From the NCBI GenBank assembly GCA_003216725.1, contig QCIL01000002.1, positions 62,001-126,000 on the forward strand: a stretch of 64,000 nucleotides of DNA, given 5' to 3'. The DNA is from Prochlorococcus sp. AG-402-L18. Its GTDB lineage: Bacteria; Cyanobacteriota; Cyanobacteriia; PCC-6307; Cyanobiaceae. Positions within the stretch are counted from its first letter, which is position 1, and every line of letters starts with the position of its first letter. A program made the position numbers and the translations under genes. The notes beneath the pieces were generated by a model. It ran no database searches. It saw only the letters and a list, made by a program, of their open reading frames with translations, and was not told where the DNA came from. Positions 38,576 to 46,857 of the stretch are shown here, piece after piece.

Positions 38576-38580
38576 TTATT

Positions 38581-38793
38581 TTAATTAATTTCTTTTTTTA
38601 TTGATCTACAAAAGTTGTCTAATCTCTCAGATCGTGTCAGATCAGGCAATGTCCATATTTTTTCTATCTTAGTTTGATCCCATTCTTTAAATTCTTGAGT
38701 TATTGAAATTTTATTCAATTTGGAAACTTTTTTCTTTCTTAATTTCAGATGATTTTTGATTATTTTTATATTTTTATCAATATATTCACTCAT
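38581..38793 (-). CDS. 70-residue soluble protein, unknown
   Basis: A highly charged, helical product (KNIKIIKNHLKLRKKKVSKL, then WTLPDLTRSERLDNFCRSIKKEI). It has no membrane span or signal peptide, and no known motif was recognised. It is one of the mini-gene cluster at 38.2-40.3 kb. Confidence 0.45.
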   Translation of the reverse strand: MSEYIDKNIKIIKNHLKLRKKKVSKLNKISITQEFKEWDQTKIEKIWTLPDLTRSERLDNFCRSIKKEIN

Positions 38794-38854
38794 AGATTTT
38801 TTTTAACTTAATTCAATCTAACATTTGAAGTGTAGATATTCCTATGATATTTAT

Positions 38855-39025
38855 TTATACGTTTTGTACAGCTTGAAATAATCCAAAAGAGTAACCACCA
38901 ATTAAGATCCAACCTAAAATGCTCGAAATAATTGTAGACCTTCTATTGTGCCTTCGAAGAGCATCTTCTATCATGTCTTTGGCTTCATCTCTAGTTATAA
39001 ATTCAGTTTTTAATTTCTTGTCCAT
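38855..39025 (-). CDS. Small single-span protein, 56 residues
   Basis: ATG 39025 opens MDKKLKTEFITRDEAKDMIE, then EDALRRHNRRS and one hydrophobic span (about 31-50, ending GGYSFGLFQ). It is not a high-light-inducible protein, because the chlorophyll-binding ExxNGRxAMIG motif is absent. The charged helix plus tail-anchor layout suggests a small membrane subunit of unknown partner. Confidence 0.5.
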   Translation of the reverse strand: MDKKLKTEFITRDEAKDMIEDALRRHNRRSTIISSILGWILIGGYSFGLFQAVQNV

Positions 39026-39255
39026 AATTTTTTATTAACACAATAAACGAATAATTCTTAAAGTGAGTAAATAATATGCTTATTTTTTTACCAACAATAT
39101 CTTAATATTAAAATTTAGAATTTTTGGTGTAAATTATTTTTAAATAAAATATATCTTTAATTTTATATAATCGTTATTTAATTAAATATAAATTTTCTGC
39201 TAAAAAATAATTATAATTAAAATAATTTACATAATATATTAAGTAAAATTTAGTG

Positions 39256-39423
39256 ATGAACATTAATGATGATTCTGTACTAGAAATGATCAACACATAT
39301 ATTGCTTACAATAGATTAAGTAAAATACAAATTCTTCAACTTATTAAACTAGCCCCAATATCAAATGACATTAAAGAATTAAAAGATAATATAAATTGGG
39401 AATATATTAAATCAAAACATTAA
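39256..39423 (+). CDS. Possible 55-residue soluble ORF
   Basis: ATG 39256 (MNINDDSVLEMINTYIAYN) to TAA 39421. It is helical, with no membrane span. The pattern of hydrophobic residues is protein-like. The family is unknown. Confidence 0.45.
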   Translation: MNINDDSVLEMINTYIAYNRLSKIQILQLIKLAPISNDIKELKDNINWEYIKSKH

Positions 39424-39581
39424 CTTAAAATAAATAATTCTTAAATTTTAAATTAGTAAAAAAGTCATTTCTCCAAATCAATTCTTTAAAAAAAAACTAC
39501 TGCAAAGTGATATAGATTAAAAAGAATAAGATGATTATACTTTTTATTAATAAAGTAAATAGAATATCCTTACTGAGAAAT

Positions 39582-39740
39582 TTAAGTTATTTTAATTATC
39601 TCTTCAATAAAAGGTAATTTGTTAAATTGTTGTTGATCTTCATTACCTTTGAATTTATTAATTATAAAGATGGTTATTAAAATAAGTATTATAGCAATTA
39701 ATAAATCTCCAACAGTTACTCCTCTATCTTTAAAATTCAT
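39582..39740 (-). CDS. Small single-span protein, 52 residues
   Basis: ATG 39740. A short polar start (MNFKDRGVTVGD) is followed by a very hydrophobic span (LLIAIILILITIFIINKF) and a Gln/Asn-rich tail. It has some resemblance to the N-terminal helix of pilin-like proteins but no prepilin cleavage site. Function unknown. Confidence 0.45.
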   Translation of the reverse strand: MNFKDRGVTVGDLLIAIILILITIFIINKFKGNEDQQQFNKLPFIEEIIKIT

Positions 39741-39914
39741 AACAACTTTTTTTCCAATTATAGCTAAACTATCTATTTATTAATTATAAAGTTTAAAACA
39801 AATAAAAAAATATTTAATATTTTTTTTTATTAAGCAATTATTAATTAAATATGAAAAATATCATTATTTTAACTAAAGATATTTTAGGAAAGAGTGGTAC
39901 TTGTATAATTCAAG

Positions 39915-40085
39915 ATGATTTTCATAAAAAATAAAAAATCTAATAATCTAAATTTTTATTCAGATGAAATGTACATTACCAAGGAATCTTTAACAGAACA
40001 TCACCTTAAGCTAATTTATCAAAAGCAACTAATTGCAAATTTAGATACAAAACACAGAGAGTGGTCAAAAATAATTGAAAAATAA
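39915..40085 (+). CDS. Possible 56-residue soluble ORF
   Basis: ATG 39915 (MIFIKNKKSNNLNFYSDEMY) to TAA 40083. It is charged and helical towards the C-terminus (KQLIANLDTKHREWSKIIEK). No signal peptide or family is recognised. A shorter ORF in another frame (39850-39933) overlaps its start and is less likely to be real. Confidence 0.4.
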   Translation: MIFIKNKKSNNLNFYSDEMYITKESLTEHHLKLIYQKQLIANLDTKHREWSKIIEK

Positions 40086-40098
40086 TCATATTTAATTT

Positions 40099-40248
40099 TT
40101 AAAAAGTCTCTTTTAGGATATCCATAAGCTTTATCCTTTTTGCAAAGTTTTTTTCCTCCCATATTGTTGTAGCCTCATCATTTATAGGTTTCGCTTCGTA
40201 TGCTAGATACCAGAGGATTAAGCCTATAGGGATTACAATAAAATGCAT
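40099..40248 (-). CDS. Small single-span protein, 49 residues
   Basis: ATG 40248 opens MHFIVIPIGLILWYLAYEAK, one N-terminal hydrophobic span, followed by a charged tail (NDEATTIWEEKNFAKRIKL). Unknown family. It is divergent from the RHH gene, with about 70 bp between the two starts; the palindromes described at 40274 lie in that gap. Confidence 0.5.
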   Translation of the reverse strand: MHFIVIPIGLILWYLAYEAKPINDEATTIWEEKNFAKRIKLMDILKETF

Positions 40249-40273
40249 GAAATTATGTTGACTTAATTTAAAT

Positions 40274-40308
40274 ATAGTGCAACACTATTTATGTGCAAGT
40301 GTCACATT
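40274..40308. promoter_or_regulatory. Putative RHH operator: two related short palindromic motifs
   Basis: ATAGTG-CAA-CACTAT (40274-40288) is a perfect inverted repeat. A related AAGTGTCACATT follows at 40297-40308. Both lie before the preferred RHH start at 40321 and within the divergent spacer. A third copy, TAGTGTCACACT (40663-40674), sits at the RHH stop codon. RHH repressors commonly bind such short repeats in their own promoters, so autoregulation is inferred. Confidence 0.45.
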
Positions 40309-40320
40309 AATATTATTTTT

Positions 40321-40665
40321 ATGCCCTCTTCAAGGAAAAGAATCGGGTTTTTACCTAGTGCAGAAGTCCAGGTATTAATAGATAAACTATGTAAGCTTCA
40401 TAAATTAAGCCAATCAAAAGTTACTGGAATACTAGTTGAAGAAGCTCTCATATCCAGGGGTTATCTTTTAATTAACAAATCTATTACTAAAAATTTTGAT
40501 AAAACAAATGTTTTAGAAAGCGATCAAGAATACAACTACGAGAATAATAATGATTACTTAAAAAAGCTTTCTATTAAGAAAGATGTAAGTATGATCAATG
40601 AGTTTATTGAATATAAATTATTTAAACAAATTATGTCTCAAAACAATGATAATGAGAGTTTATAG
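40321..40665 (+). CDS. Ribbon-helix-helix DNA-binding protein
   Basis: With ATG 40321 the protein has 114 residues: MPSSRKRIGFLPSAEVQVL, then DKLCKLHKLSQSKVTGILVEEAL, the pattern of an Arc/CopG-type RHH domain (basic strand, two helices). The rest is acidic, Asn-rich and probably flexible. An in-frame ATG at 40291 would add 10 residues but would place a palindromic motif inside the coding region. No toxin-like gene is adjacent, so it is not an obvious antitoxin. It could regulate itself and the divergent small membrane protein. Confidence 0.7.
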   Translation: MPSSRKRIGFLPSAEVQVLIDKLCKLHKLSQSKVTGILVEEALISRGYLLINKSITKNFDKTNVLESDQEYNYENNNDYLKKLSIKKDVSMINEFIEYKLFKQIMSQNNDNESL

Positions 40666-40674
40666 TGTCACACT
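40663..40674. repeat. Third AGTGTCACACT motif at the RHH stop
   Basis: TAGTGTCACACT, whose AGTGT-C-ACACT core is a perfect palindrome. It matches the upstream motif at 40297-40308 in 10 of 12 positions. It overlaps the last bases of the RHH gene. Confidence 0.45.
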
Positions 40675-40704
40675 TTTATTTCTTTTTTAATATTTTTATA
40701 TTTA

Positions 40705-40778
<74 letters not shown>

Positions 40779-40806
40779 ATTATTTTATTTTAAAACATTA
40801 CTTGTC

Positions 40807-41289
40807 TTAATTGCCATTTTGAAAATATATTTGTTTATTAGCCTCATATATTGCTATTCCGCATGCCACTGATAAATTAAGGCTTCTTACTCCTTTATCA
40901 GCTTTGGTTGATACTTCTAAATTTGGCATAAAAATAGAAATTAATTCATCACTTTTTTCTATCACCTCTTCTGGTAAACCAGTATCTTCTCTACCAAACA
41001 ATAAGATGTCGTTTGGATCAAATTTAAAATCTTTTAAATAGATTCCGTTTTTTTTACTAAAAGATATTATTTTATGATGTCCCTTTGATTCTTTGAATTT
41101 ATTGAAATTAGGATAATTTTTAATTTTAACTAAAGGCCAATAATCTAAACCTGCTCTTTTTAAATATTTATCTTCTAATTTAAAACCTAAGGGTTCAATA
41201 AGGTTTAGCTCTATATTATAAGCAGCACAAGTTCTTGCTATATTTCCTGTATTTTGAGGAATTCTTGGTTCGAATAAAGCAACTTCCAA
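40807..41289 (-). CDS. trmL: tRNA (cytidine(34)-2'-O)-methyltransferase TrmL
   Basis: 160 residues of the SpoU (SPOUT) class: ALFEPRIPQNTGNIARTCAA at the N-terminus, LFGREDTGLP in the middle, and the C-terminal knot motif RSLNLSVACGIAIYE. TrmL methylates the wobble base of tRNA-Leu. The start is TTG 41289, 3 bp after the cobU stop, so the two are cotranscribed. Confidence 0.92.
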   Translation of the reverse strand: MEVALFEPRIPQNTGNIARTCAAYNIELNLIEPLGFKLEDKYLKRAGLDYWPLVKIKNYPNFNKFKESKGHHKIISFSKKNGIYLKDFKFDPNDILLFGREDTGLPEEVIEKSDELISIFMPNLEVSTKADKGVRSLNLSVACGIAIYEANKQIYFQNGN

Positions 41290-41292
41290 TTC

Positions 41293-41838
41293 TTAAATAG
41301 GGATTTCGAAACTTATATTATCTAATTTTATTGCTCTACCATTTATTGTTAACCAATTTTCTTGCGATATTTTAGTTATTTCTTTTTGAAGGACACCTAT
41401 CCTTTCTATATATTTATTACCAATTTCATATTCTGAAACCAAGCTCCATCCGACTTGCTCTCCAACAATAAGTGTAATATTTATTCGCTTTTTTAATAGA
41501 TCTAAAAGCAATGAAATCTTATCATTCCACTCTTCATCATCATTATTTATGTTTTCCATAATAAATCCCCCAATAGAATCAATTAATATTGAGTCTTCCT
41601 CCCTTTCTAATGTCCTTATAAGATTATTAGTCTCAACTAATTTCCACTCTTTTGGCCTTCTCAAACGATGTTTTATAATTTTTTTTTGCCAAGCTATATC
41701 TTCAAGTCTTTCATCTGATAGTGCAATGTATGTGAGCTTTTTAATCTTTGTGCCTAGATATTCTGCAAACTCACTTTTACCGCTCTTCATACCTCCTGTA
41801 ATAAATATTATTTTATCTAAATTACATCCTATTTTCAT
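41293..41838 (-). CDS. cobU: Adenosylcobinamide kinase/guanylyltransferase
   Basis: CobU (CobP) phosphorylates adenosylcobinamide and then guanylates it during attachment of the lower loop of (pseudo)cobalamin. The 181-residue protein has the P-loop GGMKSGKS (15-22), the TYIALSD segment, the RRPKEWKLVETN motif containing the guanylylation region (usually His, seen here as KHRLRRP), and VGEQVGWSLV. It is part of a corrinoid theme with cobN and metH in the same window. Confidence 0.93.
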   Translation of the reverse strand: MKIGCNLDKIIFITGGMKSGKSEFAEYLGTKIKKLTYIALSDERLEDIAWQKKIIKHRLRRPKEWKLVETNNLIRTLEREEDSILIDSIGGFIMENINNDDEEWNDKISLLLDLLKKRINITLIVGEQVGWSLVSEYEIGNKYIERIGVLQKEITKISQENWLTINGRAIKLDNISFEIPI

Positions 41839-41845
41839 TAAAAAA

Positions 41846-42157
41846 CTATTTTGAGAAGTACCACCAAGTTGCTAGAGGGATAATTGTAGCAGCAATTAAT
41901 AATCCAACAACAATATATGTGGCTACTGAACTTTCTGTATCTTGAGCTCTCATCTTATTAAAGTTTGGATCAACAACAGGATTATCAATTGAAGAAGGTT
42001 GACTTTTTTCGTAGTTTATTATTGTTTTTTGTTGACTAACTATAAATATTTCTTGGAATTTATTTAAACTCTCTGCATATGCTCTTACAGGAACTGCAAT
42101 GAAAAGATAAACTATCATTACAAGTGATAAAAAGGATTTATAGAAAAGATTAAACAT
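41846..42157 (-). CDS. Secreted or membrane-anchored small protein, unknown
   Basis: 103 residues. The N-terminal hydrophobic segment ending in VPVRAYAES looks like a cleavable signal peptide (AYA-ES). A polar middle follows, with a C-terminal span (about 80-98, TYIVVGLLIAATIIPLATWWYF). It is therefore probably anchored in the thylakoid or plasma membrane with its middle region outside. It lies 7 bp upstream of cobU on the same strand. No family is recognised. Confidence 0.55.
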   Translation of the reverse strand: MFNLFYKSFLSLVMIVYLFIAVPVRAYAESLNKFQEIFIVSQQKTIINYEKSQPSSIDNPVVDPNFNKMRAQDTESSVATYIVVGLLIAATIIPLATWWYFSK

Positions 42158-42264
42158 TTTAGTTTTAGATCAATTATATATTAAATTCTATATTTATGAG
42201 TTCTTTGATATTTAGGTCTAATATAATAATTAATTGTTATTAAGTTTTAATCCGAAATATTTAT

Positions 42265-42891
42265 ATGAATTTCAATGGAAAAACATTAGTCATAATTGGA
42301 TCTATACTTTTTATGTTTCAATTAGCCAATTTCTTTTCAATTGATTATATATCGCCCTCTTTAGAAAGAGCACAGGTTTTGTCAGCAATATCATCGGTTA
42401 TAATTATTTTAATCGGTTTTTTATTTACTCAATTCAATCAAAAAGTTGGAGAAAAAGTTGAATTGATTGGAGAAAATAAATTTACATTTGATCCTGATAT
42501 TTCTGAAGATGTTATGAGTGAGCTTGCATGGGGTTCAGAAGCAATCTTAACTTCTACTGCTGCAGCGACAATACTAATCCATAATAATGGCAAAAATATC
42601 CTTAAAAGGGGAATTACCTCTAATGATATTTTTACGCCTGGAGAAACATGCCTAAGTTCTATGAAAGGTATGAAATTAATTTCTCTCGCTAATACAAAAT
42701 TTTATCCTGGACGAAATGAATTCTCTGGTCTATGTCAAAATTTACCATCGATATTAATTGTTCCAATTAATGAGAAATCATTTATTATAGTTGGAGGTTG
42801 GAGTAGTAGATGTTTTACTAAATCAGATGAGAAATGGATTAAAAATTGGTCAATGAAATTGAGAAATATATTTTTGCAAAATAAAATTTAA
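42265..42891 (+). CDS. Cofactor assembly of complex C subunit B (CCB family)
   Basis: 208 residues. Two N-terminal spans (about 7-25 and 38-57) precede a soluble domain with ELAWGSEAILTSTAAATILI, TPGETCLSSMKGMKLISLA and IIVGGWSSRCFTKSDEKWI. This matches the CCB2/CCB4 family, which attaches heme c(i) to cytochrome b6 in the b6f complex. It overlaps the lptC end by 4 bp tail to tail. Confidence 0.82.
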   Translation: MNFNGKTLVIIGSILFMFQLANFFSIDYISPSLERAQVLSAISSVIIILIGFLFTQFNQKVGEKVELIGENKFTFDPDISEDVMSELAWGSEAILTSTAAATILIHNNGKNILKRGITSNDIFTPGETCLSSMKGMKLISLANTKFYPGRNEFSGLCQNLPSILIVPINEKSFIIVGGWSSRCFTKSDEKWIKNWSMKLRNIFLQNKI

Positions 42892-43508
42892 AAGTAAATT
42901 TTAGTACGAACTTTCTTTTTAAATGACTTAAAACTTACTGATTTAGTCTCAATATTGTAGAAAGCATTTTCGGAATTAATTTCATAACTATTATCATTAT
43001 TTTTTATTGAATATTTTACCGGGTTAAAAAATTCAATTATATTTTTACTATTATTAAATATTGCCTTATTTGAACTTAATGATATTGAATCATTTTCAAA
43101 TTTAACATTGCCGTTTAAAAAACATTTTGAATTATTAATATCCCATTTGAAATTATCAGCATATAATTTATCATCTCGATTAAGTATTGCTTTTACTAAA
43201 ATTTTTCCTTTTAGTTCTAATAATTTATTATTATTGGATAAATATGACTCTTCTGAATTAATTATATATTCAGGCATATTATTTTTAAATAGTTGAATAG
43301 TTGTTCTTGTAAGTTTAAAATTATTAGTTTCTTTATTATATTTTGAAGATGGACTTTTTATAGAGTATATTTTCTCTCCTTGGTTTGTATATACACTCAT
43401 ATCAAAACTATCAATATTTTGACTAAGACTTTTATGGTTTGACTGATTTGTCTTACACCCAGATATTAATATAGGAATCAATATTATTAATTTATAGACC
43501 TTATTCAT
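42888..43508 (-). CDS. lptC: LPS export periplasmic lipoprotein LptC
   Basis: 206 residues from ATG 43508. A lipoprotein signal ends in the lipobox ILISGC. The remainder is a repetitive beta-strand pattern (LSNNNKLLELKGKILVKAI, then ADNFKWDINNSKCFLNGNV) typical of the LptC/OstA beta-jellyroll. LptC passes LPS from the LptBFG pump towards LptA. The gene overlaps metG by 8 bp, so the pair is translationally coupled. Confidence 0.82.
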   Translation of the reverse strand: MNKVYKLIILIPILISGCKTNQSNHKSLSQNIDSFDMSVYTNQGEKIYSIKSPSSKYNKETNNFKLTRTTIQLFKNNMPEYIINSEESYLSNNNKLLELKGKILVKAILNRDDKLYADNFKWDINNSKCFLNGNVKFENDSISLSSNKAIFNNSKNIIEFFNPVKYSIKNNDNSYEINSENAFYNIETKSVSFKSFKKKVRTKIYF

Positions 43509-45036
43509 AATCAAGTTTATTTATTATAGGAGATGGAGTTGGCAATTCAGAATTATTAGGTAATTTTCCCCATTTTAATTCTTCTTTCCAAGTTAATTTA
43601 TCGTTATATAAAGATCCAAGTTGTATATTTATTTTTGATGATAAATCTGGTAAAAGAGGTAATAATAGTAATCCGATTATCCTTGTACTTTCTAAAACAT
43701 TATAGATAACATTACATACAAGAGGTATATTTTTCTCTTCTTTAATTAAAACCCAAGGTTGTTTTTCATTAAGATATAAATTTGTATTTATTGCGAAGTT
43801 GAGAATTTCATTAGCTGCCAAATCAATTTTATAGTAATTAAAGTAATTAATATAATTTTCAACTACTTTCTTTGAAATAGATTCTAACTTAAAATCATTT
43901 ACTAGTTCATGATTTTGTGGAACTTTATTGTTAAACCATTTTCTTGACATTGATGAAGTTCTATTTAATAAGTTTCCTATTGTGTTTGCTAAATCATTAT
44001 TAATAATTTCGACAAATCGTTTATTTTGAAAATCACCATCATTTCCGAGTGATATATCTTTAAGAAGAAACCATCTTACAGCTTCTTTTCCATACTTAGT
44101 AAGCAAAATATTAGGATCTAAAACATTTCCGAGACTTTTCCCCATTTTTTGACCTTCTCTTGTTAGAAAGCCGTGACCAAGAACTTTTTTTGGAACATTC
44201 ATTCCTGCAGAAAGGAGCATAGCGGGCCAATAGACTGCGTGAAATCTAAGAATATCCTTGCCAATAATGTGTATATCAGCAGGCCAACCTTTATCCATTA
44301 ATTGATCTAATGATGCATCATCCAGATCTAGTCCCAAAGCACTTACATATCCAAGCAAAGCATCAAACCATACATAAAATGTATGTTTACTAATATCAGG
44401 AACAGAAATACCCCATGTTACATTTGTTCTTGAAATGGAGAAATCTTTTAAGCCTTTAGAAACAAATTTGATAATCTCATTTCTCCTTTCTTTGGGTTCA
44501 ATAAATAATGGATTATTTATTAGATTTTCAATTTGGGCTTGATATTTTGATAATCTAAAAAAGAGGTTTTCTTCATTCTTCCACTCTAAATTTTTTTGAT
44601 GTATTGGGCATTTAAAATTAGGGGAATTTTCTGGATTATCTTTAAATTCTTCACAACCTACGCAATACCAACCCTTTTGAATTCCCATGTAGATATCGCC
44701 AGATTTTTTTACCCTTTTATAAAAATCATTAACAATAGATTCATGTTTATTAGAACTTGTTCTTATGAATTTATCGTGACTTATGTCCCAATTTTTCCAG
44801 TTTTCAATAAAAACATTTGATATTTCATCACAATGTCGTCTTGGATCTACCCCTTTATCAATTGCTGTTCTTTGAATTTTTAAACCATGTTCATCAACTC
44901 CAGTTATAAATATTACTTTTTCACCACACAATCTTTTAAATCTTGCTATCGAGTCACAAATTAAAGTAGTGTAAATACTTCCTAAATGAGGTTTGTCATT
45001 AACGTAATATAAAGGTGTAGTAATAACAAAACTCAT
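43501..45036 (-). CDS. metG: Methionyl-tRNA synthetase
   Basis: MetG charges both Met tRNAs. The 511-residue protein has the class I HIGH-type motif PHLGS near residue 18, a zinc-type Cys pair in WYCVGCEEF, the WFDALLGYVSALG segment, and a KMSKS-type motif written KMGKS near residue 298. The C-terminal dimerisation domain of longer forms is absent, as is usual for this size class. Confidence 0.96.
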   Translation of the reverse strand: MSFVITTPLYYVNDKPHLGSIYTTLICDSIARFKRLCGEKVIFITGVDEHGLKIQRTAIDKGVDPRRHCDEISNVFIENWKNWDISHDKFIRTSSNKHESIVNDFYKRVKKSGDIYMGIQKGWYCVGCEEFKDNPENSPNFKCPIHQKNLEWKNEENLFFRLSKYQAQIENLINNPLFIEPKERRNEIIKFVSKGLKDFSISRTNVTWGISVPDISKHTFYVWFDALLGYVSALGLDLDDASLDQLMDKGWPADIHIIGKDILRFHAVYWPAMLLSAGMNVPKKVLGHGFLTREGQKMGKSLGNVLDPNILLTKYGKEAVRWFLLKDISLGNDGDFQNKRFVEIINNDLANTIGNLLNRTSSMSRKWFNNKVPQNHELVNDFKLESISKKVVENYINYFNYYKIDLAANEILNFAINTNLYLNEKQPWVLIKEEKNIPLVCNVIYNVLESTRIIGLLLLPLLPDLSSKINIQLGSLYNDKLTWKEELKWGKLPNNSELPTPSPIINKLDYE

Positions 45037-45111
45037 TGTAAAAATATTTTAATTTTTATACTAACAAAGAATATTTCTACAAATGAATTTTGATATTGAT
45101 ATTAGTTTTCT

Positions 45112-46296
45112 TTAATGAATAAACTCTAAAAGATTATTATCATTTTTATTGTATTTCACTTTATATATTTTATTTGTGTATGTTTCTATTGAAATATATA
45201 AATTAATAAGTATTTCTAGAGAAAATTCTGGAAAATAAACTAATGCAATATTTTTCTTATTATTAATCCACCTGATGAAAATTATTCTATAAGTTTCTTT
45301 ATTGTTATTAGAAAAAAATAAATTTAAATATTTTGTTTTGTCATTTTTATAAATATTGTTATTTTCTAGTTGTCTTTTTTTTGTATAATCTATTAATTGA
45401 TTAATCTTGTCATCATCTAATAATTTATAGTTATTAAGATTATTAAATACTTGTCTTTGAACAATCAAATCTAAATATCTTCTTAATGGAGAGGTTGATT
45501 GAGTATATCTTGATAATCCTAATGATTCATGAGCACTTGGTTTTGTTGTAATGAAACTTTTACCCATATATTGTTTTAATATTGAAAATTTTATTTCGCT
45601 ATCATTATATTTGGAAAGTATTTCCAGATAATCACAATTTATTTTTTGAGTCCTGTAAGGCGAGGATATTTTATTCTCAAATAAATATAAACTTGTTACA
45701 TATCCCATAAGAATCATAGATTCAGCCACAATTTGTTGGGAAATAGTTTTTTCTTCCTTAATTATTTCAACACTTTGATTTCTTATTACTATTTTATTAG
45801 TAGGCATGTCAAAAATAATCGCTCCATTTCTTTTTCGAAAATTTATGCTTTTACATAACAATTTCTTTATTTCATTTAATTCAATTTCCTCTTTCGGTTC
45901 TAATTCAATTATTTCTTCTGTATCCTCATAAGTTAATTGATATTTAGGTTTAATAATTGCTTCTTCAATTTCATACTTTTTTATTGAACCATCATCATTA
46001 AAAATCAATGATGCACTTATTGTTTCGGAAATTTTATTTTGTTTTAAATTTGCAATATCAAGTATTTCTTGTGGCAACATTGGAATATAATTTTCTACTA
46101 AATATAAACTTTGATTATTTCTTCTTGCATCTAGATCAATTTGAGAATCTTGTTGAAATAATCTACATGGATTACTGATATGAATCCATAACTTTTTAAT
46201 ATTTCCCTGTATTGATTCTAGGGAAAAAGCGTCATCAACTTCTTTGGGATCATTTGAATCAACTATATAAGTTTTTAAGTAAGTTAAATCCCTCAA
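45112..46296 (-). CDS. Short RNB-domain exoribonuclease (RNase II/R family)
   Basis: 394 residues, essentially only the RNB catalytic domain. The metal-binding cluster is present as VDSNDPKEVDDAF (D13, E19, D21, D22), followed by LWIHISNPCRL. The catalytic Arg motif STSPLRRYLDL (268-277) is intact. The N-terminal cold-shock domains and a clear C-terminal S1 domain are missing. It should therefore be able to hydrolyse RNA 3' to 5' but lacks the family's usual RNA-gripping parts. Compare the RNase R-like protein at 30085-32313, which has the opposite defect. It is encoded downstream of rpsR (34 bp). Confidence 0.85.
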   Translation of the reverse strand: MRDLTYLKTYIVDSNDPKEVDDAFSLESIQGNIKKLWIHISNPCRLFQQDSQIDLDARRNNQSLYLVENYIPMLPQEILDIANLKQNKISETISASLIFNDDGSIKKYEIEEAIIKPKYQLTYEDTEEIIELEPKEEIELNEIKKLLCKSINFRKRNGAIIFDMPTNKIVIRNQSVEIIKEEKTISQQIVAESMILMGYVTSLYLFENKISSPYRTQKINCDYLEILSKYNDSEIKFSILKQYMGKSFITTKPSAHESLGLSRYTQSTSPLRRYLDLIVQRQVFNNLNNYKLLDDDKINQLIDYTKKRQLENNNIYKNDKTKYLNLFFSNNNKETYRIIFIRWINNKKNIALVYFPEFSLEILINLYISIETYTNKIYKVKYNKNDNNLLEFIH

Positions 46297-46330
46297 ATAT
46301 CAAAAATATTAATTGAATTTTATTCTCAAT

Positions 46331-46552
46331 TTATCCTTCTGGATTAACAAAAGGTAATAACGCAACTATCCTTGCTCTTTTTACAGCCAATGTGAGATCT
46401 CTTTGTTGTTTTGATGTTAATCCGGTCATTCTTCTAGGTAATATTTTTCCTCTTTCTGTAATAAATTTCTTTAAAAGCTCCACATCTTTGTAATCAATAG
46501 GATCTCCAGGTTTTATTGGAGATAGTTGTTTTTTGAAAATTGAATTAGGCAT
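46331..46552 (-). CDS. rpsR: 30S ribosomal protein S18
   Basis: 73 residues. The core reads [23 protein letters not shown] then [19 protein letters not shown], the family signature. It is encoded directly downstream of rpmG (8 bp gap), the usual cyanobacterial rpmG-rpsR pair. Confidence 0.97.
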   Translation of the reverse strand: MPNSIFKKQLSPIKPGDPIDYKDVELLKKFITERGKILPRRMTGLTSKQQRDLTLAVKRARIVALLPFVNPEG

Positions 46553-46560
46553 AATTTAAT

Positions 46561-46755
46561 TTACTTTATTTCTTTGTGAATAGTCATTTTATTTAAATGA
46601 GGGTTAAACTTTTTAAGTTCTAACCTCTCAGTAGTATTTCTACGGTTTTTTTCAGTGGTATATCTTGAAATACCATTAGATCTTTTAGGATCTGTGCTAG
46701 TTCTAGCTTCAGTACATTCTAAGGTTACTACGACTCTTGTACCTTTTTTTGCCAT
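46561..46755 (-). CDS. rpmG: 50S ribosomal protein L33
   Basis: 64 residues from ATG 46755 ([18 protein letters not shown]), followed by [21 protein letters not shown] and a C-terminal [12 protein letters not shown]. The frame extends 16 codons further upstream, but the start at MAKKG is the family norm. It is divergent from pheT. Confidence 0.96.
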   Translation of the reverse strand: MAKKGTRVVVTLECTEARTSTDPKRSNGISRYTTEKNRRNTTERLELKKFNPHLNKMTIHKEIK

Positions 46756-46857
46756 TTTAATTAATACGTTGATGTATAATTTTCTATTGTACAACTTCAA
46801 CAAACCATTTTGAAGATATTTACTTTTGTTTTACTATCAATAAAGATAAAATAAAAT

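Noticed and set aside
38855-39025. High-light-inducible (Hli) protein
   Set aside because: Size and single span fit, but the chlorophyll-binding ExxNGRxAMIG motif is missing.
39850-39933. 27-codon ORF overlapping the start of the 56-residue ORF at 39915
   Set aside because: Too short, in a different frame from the longer ORF, and with no independent support.
40321-40665. RHH protein as the antitoxin of a toxin-antitoxin pair
   Set aside because: No RelE-, MazF- or PIN-like toxin is adjacent; the neighbours are a tRNA and a small membrane protein on the other strand.
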